A stretch of DNA of 64,000 nucleotides from JACRAR01 sp041674385 (GTDB lineage: Bacteria; Pseudomonadota; Gammaproteobacteria; Burkholderiales; Rhodocyclaceae), in the NCBI GenBank assembly GCA_041674385.1, contig JBAYVU010000001.1:142791-206790 (forward strand). Reading direction: 5' to 3'. Positions 38,596-50,520 of this stretch are shown here, in pieces. The position numbers were made by a program, and so were the translations under genes. Below the pieces are notes generated by a model. The model was given only the letters and a program-made list of their open reading frames with translations. It was not told where the DNA came from and did no database searches. Within the stretch, counting starts at the first letter, position 1. Each line of letters starts with the position of its first letter.

Positions 38596-39695
38596 TCGGC
38601 ACTCGCGGGCAGCAGCCCGTGCGCGGCGGCGAGCACCTGCGCCACCGACAGGGATACCAGGCAGTCCGACACCTTGCCGCCGCCGCAGCCGTCGAGACCG
38701 CAGGGCCGGCAGGTGTGGTGGTGGCTGGCGATGACCCGGAAAGTCTCGGGCCGGCAAGGATTCCACGGCCCCCATTCGTGCTCGCCGGACGGGCCGAAGA
38801 GGACGACGGTGGGAGTGCTCATGGCGGCGGCGATATGCATCGGCGCCGAGTCGACGCCGATGAACAGCACCGCGCGGTCGGTCAGCGCCGCCAGTTGTTT
38901 GAGGGAGAGTTGGCCGGCCAGGCTGATTGCCGGCTTCGCCAGTTCGGCCATGATGGCGTCGACCAGGGCCTGTTCGCGACCGTCGGCGGCGGCGCTCAGC
39001 ACCACCGGCCAGCCCTCGGCTTGCAGGGCGTCGATGAGGCCGACCCAGCCCGCCGTGGTCCACCCCTTGAACAGCCAGCGCGAGGTCGGATGGATGTGGA
39101 TGAATCCCCGCCCGGCCAGTTGCCGTCCGGCCAGCAGGCGGTCGATGTGCGCGTCGGCGGCGGCGCCGGCGACCAGGCGCAGCTGACGCTGCGCCGCGTC
39201 CGGCTGGATGCCGATGCGGCGCAGGGCATCGAGGTGCGCTTCGACGGTGTGCCGCTTGCCGGCTGCGGCACGCGGAATCTGGTGGCTGAAGCTGGCGCGC
39301 CAGAAACGGTTGCGTCCCGGTACCCGGTAAGTCACCGCCCAGCGGACGCCGAGCAGGCGGGCCAGCCAGGCGCCGCGCCAGTGTTCGGTGAGATGGATGA
39401 CCAGATCATAGCGGCGGCTGCGCAGGCGGCCGAGTAGGCCGAGTTCGGCGCGCAGCTGGGCGAGGGGGCCGAGCTTTTTCCAATGCCGGTCGATGGTGTG
39501 CACTTCGGCGATATCCGGGTGCAGCGTCAGCATCTCGGCGGTATCGGCATACACCAGCGCATCGATCGTGATGCCGGGCACGGCAGCTTTGAGAGCGGAA
39601 AACAGCGGCGAAGTGAGCAGGACATCGCCGTGGTGGCGCAGTTTGACCACCAGCACGCGCTGCATCTGGTCGAGCGGAATGGCGTCGGCAAGCAT
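38592..39695 (-). CDS. waaQ: Lipopolysaccharide heptosyltransferase (WaaQ-like, GT9)
   Basis: The product is 367 residues. GT9 N-terminus VLVVKLRHHGDVLLTSPLFS and donor-site HIHPTSRWLFKGW, FIGVDSAPMHIAAAMSTPTV, followed by the cysteine-containing stretch CRPCGLDGCGGG that is characteristic of heptosyltransferase III. It transfers a side-branch heptose onto inner-core LPS in the cytoplasm using ADP-heptose. It is the first gene of the minus-strand LPS operon, 32 bp behind the polA stop, so the operon may be read through from polA or have a promoter inside polA. Confidence 0.88.
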   Translation of the reverse strand: MLADAIPLDQMQRVLVVKLRHHGDVLLTSPLFSALKAAVPGITIDALVYADTAEMLTLHPDIAEVHTIDRHWKKLGPLAQLRAELGLLGRLRSRRYDLVIHLTEHWRGAWLARLLGVRWAVTYRVPGRNRFWRASFSHQIPRAAAGKRHTVEAHLDALRRIGIQPDAAQRQLRLVAGAAADAHIDRLLAGRQLAGRGFIHIHPTSRWLFKGWTTAGWVGLIDALQAEGWPVVLSAAADGREQALVDAIMAELAKPAISLAGQLSLKQLAALTDRAVLFIGVDSAPMHIAAAMSTPTVVLFGPSGEHEWGPWNPCRPETFRVIASHHHTCRPCGLDGCGGGKVSDCLVSLSVAQVLAAAHGLLPASAE

Positions 39696-39727
39696 GGGGC
39701 GGATTCTACCTGAGCCGCCGCACTGGC

Positions 39728-42505
<2,778 letters not shown>

Positions 42506-42554
42506 GGAGAATTCCGCCAGTGAACAAGCCAATGAACAAAACTAAGTCGAAATC

Positions 42555-43292
42555 ATGAGTGTGAAGAACAAACTTCCGCGGATGCTGAATCCCGAACTCA
42601 CCCAGGCCGCCGCGCTCAGCACCGCGTCGCGCGAGTCATGGCGGGTGCTCGGCATTATGTCAGAATTCATCGAGGCGACCGACCGCCTCAATGCGGTCAA
42701 GCCGGCGGTGAGCATATTCGGCAGCGCGCGGTTGGCGCCCGAGTCGGCCTATTACCAGCTGACCGAACAAATCGCCCGGTTGCTCTCGGATGCCGGCTTC
42801 AGCGTGATTTCGGGCGGCGGCCCCGGCGTCATGGAAGCCGCCAACAAGGGCGCCTTCGCCGGCAGGAGTCCCAGCGTCGGGCTCAATATCCAGTTGCCGA
42901 TGGAGCAGCAGACCAATCGCTATCAGGACGTCTCGCAGACCTTCCGGCATTTCTTCGCGCGCAAATACATGTTCGTGCGCTTCGCCGCCGCTTATGTGGT
43001 CATGCCGGGCGGCTTCGGTACGCTCGACGAATTGCTCGAAGCACTGACCCTGATCCAGACCAAAAAGTCCCCGCGCATCCCGTTGATCCTGGTGGGGCGG
43101 GTGTTTTGGCAAGGACTGCTCGACTGGCTGCGCGACCAGATGATAACGAACGGCATGATCAACCTGGAGGACATGGATCTGATCCAGGTCATCGACGAAC
43201 CGCAACAGATCGTTGCGGCGATCTTCAAGCATTATGAGGGACGCGGCTTCGAGCGGCTGCCCGAAGAACACGAGCTATTGCTCAACCTTTGA
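42555..43292 (+). CDS. LOG-family (TIGR00730) nucleotide phosphoribohydrolase-like protein
   Basis: The product is 245 residues. The Rossmann-like fold contains the diagnostic motifs SGGGPGVMEAANKGAF and PGGFGTLDEL. LOG enzymes release free bases from nucleoside 5'-monophosphates; in plants this activates cytokinins, in bacteria the physiological substrate is usually AMP-like. The larger size here fits the type II LOG group. It is divergent from polA with a 49-bp gap that must hold both promoters. No signal peptide. Confidence 0.88.
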   Translation: MSVKNKLPRMLNPELTQAAALSTASRESWRVLGIMSEFIEATDRLNAVKPAVSIFGSARLAPESAYYQLTEQIARLLSDAGFSVISGGGPGVMEAANKGAFAGRSPSVGLNIQLPMEQQTNRYQDVSQTFRHFFARKYMFVRFAAAYVVMPGGFGTLDELLEALTLIQTKKSPRIPLILVGRVFWQGLLDWLRDQMITNGMINLEDMDLIQVIDEPQQIVAAIFKHYEGRGFERLPEEHELLLNL

Positions 43293-43322
43293 TAGAATGG
43301 CCCGTTCATTAGGGATAACGAT

Positions 43323-43664
43323 ATGCGCCGCTTTTTCTTGATACTTGCCTTGCTGCTCGCCTTGCCGGTGATGGCCCAGAAGGATCCGGCCGGAGCCGGG
43401 TTGCAGCCGATCCCCGAGCCGCCGCCACCGCCCGAAGGCCTCAACCTCGACCCGGCGCTCGAACCGCAGGTTACCATCACCAAACGCGGCGACGACCGCG
43501 TCGAGGAGTACCGCATCAAGGGCAGGCTGTATATGATCAAAGTGACGCCGCCGCATGGCAAGCCCTACTATCTGATCGACGAGAAGGGCGACGGACGCAT
43601 GACGCGCCAGGAATCGCTGGATAGCGGACTGCGCGTGCCGATGTGGGTGATAGGAACATTCTGA
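43323..43664 (+). CDS. DUF2782 family protein, exported
   Basis: The product is 113 residues. A signal peptide (MRRFFLILALLLALPVMA) is followed by a Pro-rich segment (PIPEPPPPPEG) and the DUF2782 core with PQVTITKRGDDRVEEYRIKG and IKVTPPHGKPYYLIDEKGDG. The function is unknown. Members usually lie next to polA in betaproteobacteria, as here. A weak ribosome site (AGGGATAACG) precedes the ATG. The next 110 bp before the membrane-protein gene hold no recognisable feature. Confidence 0.85.
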   Translation: MRRFFLILALLLALPVMAQKDPAGAGLQPIPEPPPPPEGLNLDPALEPQVTITKRGDDRVEEYRIKGRLYMIKVTPPHGKPYYLIDEKGDGRMTRQESLDSGLRVPMWVIGTF

Positions 43665-43774
43665 ATGGATGTCACCTTCTGGGCATCGCCATCGTGATGC
43701 CGGCCGGATCGGTTTACGCGTCCAACAGCGCCGCCCCTGCCCCGCATTCAACCGCTCACCCCGCGTAGCGCAGC

Positions 43775-44566
43775 ATGCAGGCTCGTCTTCTGCCCGCCGC
43801 CCGAGGGGCCTATTGGATTGCTGCCGGTTTCAATCTTTACCGCCGCAATCCGCCCTTGCTGACCATGCTGACGCTGGCTTACCTATTGCTGGTGGTCGCC
43901 TTCGGCCAACTCCAGCCAGTCGGCCCGTTTCTGCTGCCGCTGCTGCTGCCCACGCTGACCGTGCTGATCGCCAACGGTTGCCGCGCCCTCGACCAGGGCC
44001 TGAAGGTGCCGCGCAGCGTGCTCGGCTTGGGTCTGCGCGAGCAATACGGCGCCCTGCTGCGGCTGGGCGGGCTGCATTTGTTCGGTACCTTGCTGATTCT
44101 TGTCTTGGATATGCTGCTGCCGAACGGCGATTCGAGCATGCTCATGGCCGGCCAGGACGAGGCGGCCGCAACGGCCAATCCGATCGAGGAAGCCGAACTG
44201 CTCTGGCACATGCTGCGCCTGTTGCTGATTGCCCTGCCGGTGCTCCTGGCATTCTGGTTCGCGCCCCTGCTGACGGCCTGGGATGGCGTGCCGGCCGTCA
44301 AGTCGTTGTTCTTCAGCCTGATCGCCGTGTGGCGCAACTGGCGCGCCTTTCTGGTGTATGCGCTGACGGCGCTGCTGGTTGGCGTGATATTGCCCGGTCT
44401 GCTGTTGCTGTTTTCCAGCCTGATATCCAAGTCGCTGGTCGAGGTGATTTCCGTCGCGCTGCGCATGCTGCTGCTGATGGTGTTCGCACCGGTGCTCATG
44501 ACCGGCATCTACCAGAGCTATCGCGATGTCTTCGCCACTATCCCCGCGCCCAAGCCCGATGCCTGA
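43775..44566 (+). CDS. BPSS1780-like integral membrane protein
   Basis: The product is 263 residues with about six hydrophobic helices and an N-terminus of the BPSS1780 family of betaproteobacterial membrane proteins (ARLLPAARGAYWIAAGFNLY, RNPPLLTML). No catalytic or transport motif is apparent. It may form a unit with nadD, whose likely start codon lies inside its last codons. The family name is by recognition of the N-terminal pattern and topology; function unknown. Confidence 0.7.
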   Translation: MQARLLPAARGAYWIAAGFNLYRRNPPLLTMLTLAYLLLVVAFGQLQPVGPFLLPLLLPTLTVLIANGCRALDQGLKVPRSVLGLGLREQYGALLRLGGLHLFGTLLILVLDMLLPNGDSSMLMAGQDEAAATANPIEEAELLWHMLRLLLIALPVLLAFWFAPLLTAWDGVPAVKSLFFSLIAVWRNWRAFLVYALTALLVGVILPGLLLLFSSLISKSLVEVISVALRMLLLMVFAPVLMTGIYQSYRDVFATIPAPKPDA

Positions 44567-45242
44567 CGGCGTGGCGCTTGACATGCCCGAGACAGGACCG
44601 CTGGGGGTCTTCGGCGGCACTTTCGATCCGCTGCATTACGGCCATCTGCGCCTGGCGGAAGAAGCCTGCCACTCTCTCGGGCTGGCCGAGGTGCGCTGGG
44701 TTCCCGCCGGTCAGCCGCCGCACCGCAGCGCCGATCCCACGGCAGCCGGGCATCGCCTGGCGATGGTGCGTCTTGGCATCGCCGGCAATCCGAGTTTCAG
44801 CCTGGATGATGGCGAAGTGCTGAGTGTCGCGCCGAGTTACAGCGTGTTGACGCTGGAGCGTTTGCGCGCCCAGGCCGGGCCGCAGCGCCCGCTGGTGCTG
44901 CTGCTTGGGGCCGATGCCTTTCTCGGCCTGAGTACCTGGCATCGCTGGCGGGAGTTGTTCCAGCTGGTCCATCTTGCCATCGCCACGCGGCCGGGTTTCG
45001 GCTTGATCGGCGACCAGCTCGAAGCGTCGCTGGCCGCCGAATTTCGCCGGCGTCGGTGCGATACCGCCGATCTCCTTGCCGCGTCCCCGGCCGGCCGCAT
45101 CCTGTCTTTCCACATTGCCGCCCTGGATATTTCGGCAACCGCCCTGCGCGCGACACTCAAGGCCGGCCGCAGCGCGCGCTATTTGCTCCCCGATCCGGTT
45201 CTCGACTATATTCTCTCTCATCATATTTATTCTGGATCTTAA
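44559..45242 (+). CDS. nadD: Nicotinate-nucleotide adenylyltransferase
   Basis: The product (227 residues from this start) makes deamido-NAD from nicotinate mononucleotide and ATP, the committed step shared by NAD synthesis routes. It has the nucleotidyltransferase signature GVFGGTFDPLHYGH near the N-terminus, PPHRS, GADAFLGLSTWHRW, and the C-terminal ISATALRATL (ISxTxxR motif). ATG 44559 overlaps the preceding stop; ATG 44583, which gives 219 residues, is equally plausible because neither has a clear ribosome site. Its stop overlaps the rsfS start (TAATG). Confidence 0.93.
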   Translation: MPDGVALDMPETGPLGVFGGTFDPLHYGHLRLAEEACHSLGLAEVRWVPAGQPPHRSADPTAAGHRLAMVRLGIAGNPSFSLDDGEVLSVAPSYSVLTLERLRAQAGPQRPLVLLLGADAFLGLSTWHRWRELFQLVHLAIATRPGFGLIGDQLEASLAAEFRRRRCDTADLLAASPAGRILSFHIAALDISATALRATLKAGRSARYLLPDPVLDYILSHHIYSGS

Positions 45243-45601
45243 TGGACGTTCGCAAATTACAGAAAATCGCCGTTGCTGCTCTCGAAGACGTCAAGGCAAA
45301 CGATATTCAGGTCATCAACACCAGCAAGCTCACCCCGATGTTCGAGCGCATGATTATTGCCAGCGCCGACTCGACCCGCCAGGTCAAGGCGCTGGCGCAC
45401 AATGTCCATGACAAGGTCAAGGAGGCGGGCGGCGAAATCATCGGCATGGAAGGAGAAGGTTCGGGTGAATGGGTGCTGGTCGACCTGGGCAGCATTGTGG
45501 TGCATGTCATGCAGCCTGCCGTGAGAATCCATTACAACCTCGAAGAACTCTGGCAGGCCCGCCCGAAAAAAGCGGCGCAACGCGCTGCCGCCGCAGAGTG
45601 A
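45242..45601 (+). CDS. rsfS: Ribosome silencing factor
   Basis: The product is 119 residues, Iojap/RsfS family. DVRKLQKIAVAALEDVKAND at the N-terminus, then SADSTRQVKALAHNV, and EGSGEWVLVDLGSIVVHVM are the conserved blocks. It binds ribosomal protein uL14 and keeps 50S subunits from joining 30S during starvation. The start is set by the TAATG overlap with nadD. Longer in-frame extension into nadD is shadow. The nadD-rsfS-rlmH order is highly conserved. Confidence 0.95.
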   Translation: MDVRKLQKIAVAALEDVKANDIQVINTSKLTPMFERMIIASADSTRQVKALAHNVHDKVKEAGGEIIGMEGEGSGEWVLVDLGSIVVHVMQPAVRIHYNLEELWQARPKKAAQRAAAAE

Positions 45602-45617
45602 AGAGTCGCTGGCGTCG

Positions 45618-46088
45618 ATGAAGCTGCTTATCGCCGCCGTCGGCACACGCATGCCGTGCTGGGTCGAGGAGGGCTACGCTGAATTCGCCAAACGCATGCC
45701 GCGTGAAATGCCTATGGAATTGATCGAAGTGAAGGCCGAGCCGCGCAACGGCGGCAAACCGCTTGCGGCGCTGCTGGCCGCGGAAGCGGCGCGTCTGCGC
45801 GGTGCCCTGCCGGCACGCTGCCGCTTGGTGGCACTCGACGAGCGCGGCAGCGATTTGACGACCCAGGATCTGGCGCAGCGCCTGGAAAAATGGCTGGCCG
45901 GTGGCGAGGATGTGGCGCTCCTGATCGGTGGGCCGGACGGTCTCGACAACGCCCTCAAACAGCAAACCGCAGAGACGCTGCGCCTGTCCAGTCTGACGCT
46001 GCCGCATGCGCTGGTGCGGGTGCTGCTGGCCGAGGCGCTGTATCGGGCAGCCAGTCTGCTCAAGGGCCATCCCTACCATCGCGACTGA
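45618..46088 (+). CDS. rlmH: 23S rRNA (pseudouridine-1915-N3)-methyltransferase
   Basis: The product is 156 residues, a small SPOUT-class methyltransferase. Conserved VALDERGSDLTTQDLAQRL, LLIGGPDGL (AdoMet knot) and the C-terminal GHPYHRD are all present. It methylates pseudouridine 1915 in helix 69 of 23S rRNA on the intact 70S ribosome. It follows rsfS by 16 bp on the same strand. Confidence 0.96.
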   Translation: MKLLIAAVGTRMPCWVEEGYAEFAKRMPREMPMELIEVKAEPRNGGKPLAALLAAEAARLRGALPARCRLVALDERGSDLTTQDLAQRLEKWLAGGEDVALLIGGPDGLDNALKQQTAETLRLSSLTLPHALVRVLLAEALYRAASLLKGHPYHRD

Positions 46089-46098
46089 CCGAATCGGC

Positions 46099-46716
46099 AT
46101 GCACCCGAATGAACCGCGTATTTATCTGGCTTCGCGCAGTCCGCGCCGGCGCGAATTGCTGCATCAGATCGGGGTGCGTTTCGATCTGATGCTGTTTCGC
46201 GCTCCGCCGCGGGAAGATGCGGAAGTCAGCGAGCATCAGCTTCCCGGAGAGTCGGCGGATGACTATGTGGTGCGCGTCTGTCGCGCCAAGGCGCTGCATG
46301 GCGTCAAGCAGATGCGTCAACGCCGCTTGCCGGCGCGGCTGCTGCTGGCGGCCGACACGACCCTCGATCTGGACGGCGAGACTATCGGAAAACCGTGCGA
46401 TGCGGAGGATGCCGTGGCGATCCTCGGGCGCTTGTCCGGCCGCACCCATCGCGTACTGACCGCCGTGGCGGTGACCAGCGGCGAGCGTATGGAACATGCG
46501 GTAAGCATCAGCGAGGTACGTTTTCGCGAGCTGCGGATCGAGGAAATCCGCCGCTATGTCGCCTCCGGAGAACCGTTTGACAAGGCCGGCGCCTACGGCA
46601 TCCAGGGCCATGCGGCCATGTTCGTGGCCGAGATTCACGGTTCGCACAGCGGCATCGTCGGCTTGCCGCTGTGCGAAACGGCGCTGTTGCTGCGCAGCTT
46701 CGGTTATCCGCTGTGA
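46099..46716 (+). CDS. Maf-family nucleoside triphosphate pyrophosphatase (YhdE-like)
   Basis: The product is 205 residues. Maf motifs are IYLASRSPRRRELL at the start, AADTTLDLDGETIGKP, and DKAGAYGIQGHAAMFV, the last typical of the dTTP/UTP pyrophosphatase (YhdE) branch. It removes non-canonical or excess nucleotides and is linked to septum control. ATG 46099, 10 bp after rlmH, is chosen over a longer shadow frame. It is followed after 97 bp by rng, the usual neighbour. Confidence 0.93.
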   Translation: MHPNEPRIYLASRSPRRRELLHQIGVRFDLMLFRAPPREDAEVSEHQLPGESADDYVVRVCRAKALHGVKQMRQRRLPARLLLAADTTLDLDGETIGKPCDAEDAVAILGRLSGRTHRVLTAVAVTSGERMEHAVSISEVRFRELRIEEIRRYVASGEPFDKAGAYGIQGHAAMFVAEIHGSHSGIVGLPLCETALLLRSFGYPL

Positions 46717-46813
46717 ATCTGCGGGTGTAAAATGTCCCACCGATACTCCGAGCATTCGCGCCGATCGCCGTGTATTCGCTTTCTCATCGCCGGTCGATAA
46801 CGCTTCAACCAAC

Positions 46814-48295
46814 ATGAGCGAAGAATTCCTCATCAACTTCACCCCGCAGGAGACCCGTGTTGCCCTATTGCAGCAGGGCGTGGTGCAGGAGCTGCATATC
46901 GAGCGCACCGCCAGCTGCGGCATCGTCGGCAATGTCTACCTTGGCCGCGTCGTGCGTGTCCTGCCCGGCATGCAGTCGGCATTCATCGACATCGGCCTGG
47001 AACGCACCGCCTTCCTGCATGTCGCGGATATCTGGGAAGAGCGCCACAGCGAAGGAATCCAGAACGGCAACGAAGTGCTGCGACCGATCGAAAAAATCCT
47101 CTCCGAAGGCCAGAATTTGCTGGTGCAGGTATTGAAGGATCCGATCGGCACCAAGGGCGCCCGGCTGACCACGCAAATGTCCATCGCCGGCCGGCTGCTG
47201 GTGTTCCTGCCGCATGAGCGCCATATCGGCATATCTCAGCGCATTGAGGGCGAGGTCGAGCGCGAACAGTTGCGTACGCGCATCCAGGGATTGCTGCAAA
47301 GCGGCACAACCGACGATGGGGGCGGCTTTATCGCCAGGACCATGGCGGAGCGCGCCAGCGACAGCGAACTGGCCAGCGACATCATCTACCTGCGGCGGAT
47401 TTGGGCCGAGATCCAGCATCGCGCCATGAACGCCCGTCCGCCGGCCTTGCTGCACCATGACCTGACCTTGGCGCAGCGCGTTTTGCGCGACCTGGTCACA
47501 CCGGAGACCACGCGGGTGTCCATCGACTCGCGCGAAAACTTCCAGAAACTCTCCAACTTCGCCCACGAATACATGCCGCAGATCGCCGGGTTGCTCGATC
47601 ATTATGTCGGTGAGCGGCCGCTGTTCGATCTGCACGGCGTCGAGGAGGAGATTCAAAAGGCGCTGGCACGGCGCGTCGATCTGAAGAGCGGTGGCTACCT
47701 GATCATCGACCAGACCGAGGCGATGGCCACCATCGACGTCAACACCGGCGGCTTCGTCGGCCTGAAGAACTTCGACGACACCATCTTCAAGACCAACCTC
47801 GAAGCGGCGCAGACCATTGCGCGCCAATTACGCCTGCGCAACCTCGGCGGCATCATCATTGCCGATTTCATCGACATGGAGAACACCGATCACCAGGCGG
47901 CGGTGCTGGCGGAACTGAACAAGGCCCTGGCACGCGACCGCACGCGTATCTCGGTGAATGGCTTTACTGCGCTTGGCCTGATCGAGATGACCCGCAAGCG
48001 CACCCGCGAATCGTTGGCCCACGTGCTCTGCGAGCCGTGTCCGATCTGCGGCGGACGCGGCGAGGTGAAGACCGCACGCACCATCTGCTACGAGATACTG
48101 CGCGAAGTGCTGCGCGAAGCGCGCCAGTTCAATGCCCGCGAATACCGTGTGCTGGCCGCGCCGGCAGTCACCAATCTGTTCCTTGACGAGGAGTCGCAGG
48201 CGCTGGCGATGCTCTCCGACTTCATCGGCAAGCCGGTGTCGTTGCAGGCGGAAACTGGTTATAGCCAGGAACAGTACGACATTGTGCTCATGTAA
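46814..48295 (+). CDS. rng: Ribonuclease G
   Basis: The product is 493 residues. It contains an S1-like RNA-binding domain (about 35-125), the RNase E/G catalytic domain with metal-binding aspartates in TIDVNTGGFVG and IIIADFIDME, and the zinc-link CEPCPICGGRG. It lacks the long C-terminal scaffold of RNase E. It processes the 5' end of 16S rRNA and some mRNAs. The ATG at 46814 gives the family start MSEEFLINFTPQETR. Only 45 bp separate it from the surface-protein locus that follows. Confidence 0.95.
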   Translation: MSEEFLINFTPQETRVALLQQGVVQELHIERTASCGIVGNVYLGRVVRVLPGMQSAFIDIGLERTAFLHVADIWEERHSEGIQNGNEVLRPIEKILSEGQNLLVQVLKDPIGTKGARLTTQMSIAGRLLVFLPHERHIGISQRIEGEVEREQLRTRIQGLLQSGTTDDGGGFIARTMAERASDSELASDIIYLRRIWAEIQHRAMNARPPALLHHDLTLAQRVLRDLVTPETTRVSIDSRENFQKLSNFAHEYMPQIAGLLDHYVGERPLFDLHGVEEEIQKALARRVDLKSGGYLIIDQTEAMATIDVNTGGFVGLKNFDDTIFKTNLEAAQTIARQLRLRNLGGIIIADFIDMENTDHQAAVLAELNKALARDRTRISVNGFTALGLIEMTRKRTRESLAHVLCEPCPICGGRGEVKTARTICYEILREVLREARQFNAREYRVLAAPAVTNLFLDEESQALAMLSDFIGKPVSLQAETGYSQEQYDIVLM

Positions 48296-48340
48296 TTGCC
48301 GCTGTTGCCGTAATATATCCATGGTTCTCCTTCTGGGCTT

Positions 48341-50413
48341 ATGGCTTTGAAGACGTCCCCCCGATATTGCTGCTTGGCGTTCTTGCTGGCGACAATGGCC
48401 ACGAGTTCGTTAGCGGTAAAGGAAGAACGTTTCAACATTGTCCAGGTCAATATTGAAGGCAATACCCTGCTGCCGGATGAGCGACTGGCAGAATTGATGG
48501 AACCGCTGGTAGGCAACGGTCGCGTTCTTGGCGATCTGCAACGTACCCGCACCGCCCTGGAAGACGCCTATCGCGCGGCCGGTTTCAACGCCGTCGAGGT
48601 ATCCATCCCGGAACAGAAACTGGTGGGCGGCGTGATCAGGCTGCTGGTCGTCGAAGGCGTGCGCGACCGCGCAAAACCGGGCAACGACTCGCATGCGGCA
48701 AACATCCCCGACGAATTGCCAGCCACGGCGGCAGTTGCGTCTGAACTTCTCAAGCTTCCCGAACTCGGCACGCCGGCCCGGCAATCGTCGGCGCCCGTGG
48801 CAGCCGGTCCAGCCAGTGAAGCCGTGGCGGAACCGGCGGTGGAAGCAAAAGACGAACGCTTCAGCATCAAACGGTTCCACTTTGAAGGCAACAGCCTGTT
48901 GCCGGCCGAACGACTGGCCGCCCTGGTGGCCCCGTTTGCGGGCGAGAAACGGGTCTATGGCGACATTCAGCGCGCCCTCGAAGCCGTCGAAAGCGCCTAC
49001 CGGGCGCAAGGCTACAACACCGTCCAGGTGTATGTTCCCGAACAGGAACTCACCCAGGGTGAAGTGAAATTGCAAATCACCGAAGGCGTGATCGGCAAGG
49101 TCAGCGTGACCGGCAACAAGCATTTCAGTACCGGCAATGTGCGTGCCGGTCTGCCGGCCCTGAAGGAAGGCGTGGCGCCGAACGCCCGCCTGCTCTCCAA
49201 GAACATCCAGTTGTCCAACGACAATGCCGCCAAGCAGGTCGAAGTCACCCTCGGCGTCAGCGAAGAAGAAGGCAAGATCGACGCCAAGGTGGCGGTCACC
49301 GAGGAAAACCCCTTCAAGCTTTCGTTTACGCTCGACAACACCGGCAGCAGCGCGACCGGCAAACATCGCACCGGCATCGCCTACCAATACGCCAACCTGT
49401 TCGACCTCGACCACACCCTGACCCTGGCCTACACCACCTCGCCGGACGCGCCCAAGGGCGTCGATGTGAACATCTTCAGCCTCGCCTACCGGCTGCCGCT
49501 ATACGGGCTGGGCGACAGCATCGACATGATCTACGGCAAATCCAGCGTCAATACCCCCAGCGTGCAGGCCACCGGCTTCGGCCTGACCGGCAAGGGCGAC
49601 GTATTTGCGTTGCGCTTCAACCATTATTTTGCAAGACGCGGCGAATACTCTGCCAAACTGGCCTTCGGCATCGACTACAAGTATTTCAACACGCGTTGCT
49701 CCATCAATGGCGTTCCCCAGTCGTTCGAGCCGCCGCAGCCGGCTATCGCCAGTTGCGTCCCGCACACCTCCCGGCCGGTCAGCGTCACCTATTCCGGCCA
49801 GAAGCAAGGCGCCGCCAGCATGCTCGACTACAACGTCGGCCTGGCCTACAACCTGCCGGTCGGCACCAGGTACCTGCTCAATAACAATTTCGATCGTTAC
49901 AGCTTCATCGCCGGCCGCCCGGTCGACGACCGCTTCAGCATCCTGCGCTATGGCGCCAGTTATATGACCGTGATCTTCACCGACTGGCAAGTCAAGACAG
50001 CGCTGTCCGGCCAATACACCCACACCGGCCTGATTGCCGGCGAACAATTCGGCCTGGCGGGATCGACCGCCGTGCGCGGATTCACCGAACGGGCGGTCGC
50101 CGCCGACAGTGGCGAGATGGTCAATATCGAAGCCTATTCGCCGGAACTGGTGAAGTACTTTGGCGTTCCGGGCAGTCTGCGCGGCGTGCTGTTTTTCGAT
50201 ATGGCGCACGGCAGAAACATCGGCGTGGTGACGCCGGTGCCGACCACCGCCGAATCGCTCGGCATCGCGGCAGCCGGCATGGGCCTGCGTTACAGCCTGC
50301 AGAAAGCCCTCAATATCCGTGCCGACGTGGCCCAGGTGACCAAGGCCGGGCCGATTGGCACCGAAAGCAAGGGCGATTGGCGCGGACATTTCAACATGCT
50401 GCTCAATTTTTAG
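48341..50413 (+). CDS. TpsB-type outer-membrane transporter (ShlB/FhaC family) with duplicated POTRA-like unit
   Basis: The product is 690 residues. A signal peptide (about 1-25) is followed by two homologous units: residues 29-106 (ERFNIVQVNIEGNTLLPDE ... VVEGV) and 172-250 (ERFSIKRFHFEGNSLLPAE ... ITEGV), joined by a 65-residue Ala/Pro-rich linker. A further POTRA (about 251-330, VSVTGNKHF) and a 16-strand barrel follow, with the conserved loop motif VRGF near residues 578-581 and a C-terminal Phe. Classical TpsB proteins have two POTRA domains; this one appears to have three. It should export the TpsA encoded 107 bp downstream. Confidence 0.9.
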   Translation: MALKTSPRYCCLAFLLATMATSSLAVKEERFNIVQVNIEGNTLLPDERLAELMEPLVGNGRVLGDLQRTRTALEDAYRAAGFNAVEVSIPEQKLVGGVIRLLVVEGVRDRAKPGNDSHAANIPDELPATAAVASELLKLPELGTPARQSSAPVAAGPASEAVAEPAVEAKDERFSIKRFHFEGNSLLPAERLAALVAPFAGEKRVYGDIQRALEAVESAYRAQGYNTVQVYVPEQELTQGEVKLQITEGVIGKVSVTGNKHFSTGNVRAGLPALKEGVAPNARLLSKNIQLSNDNAAKQVEVTLGVSEEEGKIDAKVAVTEENPFKLSFTLDNTGSSATGKHRTGIAYQYANLFDLDHTLTLAYTTSPDAPKGVDVNIFSLAYRLPLYGLGDSIDMIYGKSSVNTPSVQATGFGLTGKGDVFALRFNHYFARRGEYSAKLAFGIDYKYFNTRCSINGVPQSFEPPQPAIASCVPHTSRPVSVTYSGQKQGAASMLDYNVGLAYNLPVGTRYLLNNNFDRYSFIAGRPVDDRFSILRYGASYMTVIFTDWQVKTALSGQYTHTGLIAGEQFGLAGSTAVRGFTERAVAADSGEMVNIEAYSPELVKYFGVPGSLRGVLFFDMAHGRNIGVVTPVPTTAESLGIAAAGMGLRYSLQKALNIRADVAQVTKAGPIGTESKGDWRGHFNMLLNF

Positions 50414-50520
50414 AATATTCGTGGTTGTGAAATTGTGCATGGCAAAGACAGGGGCTTTCGGTTATACAGAAAAAAGAACGGCTTGGCCCATCGTGCCCTG
50501 ACAGTTCGAGAGACGTTGCT

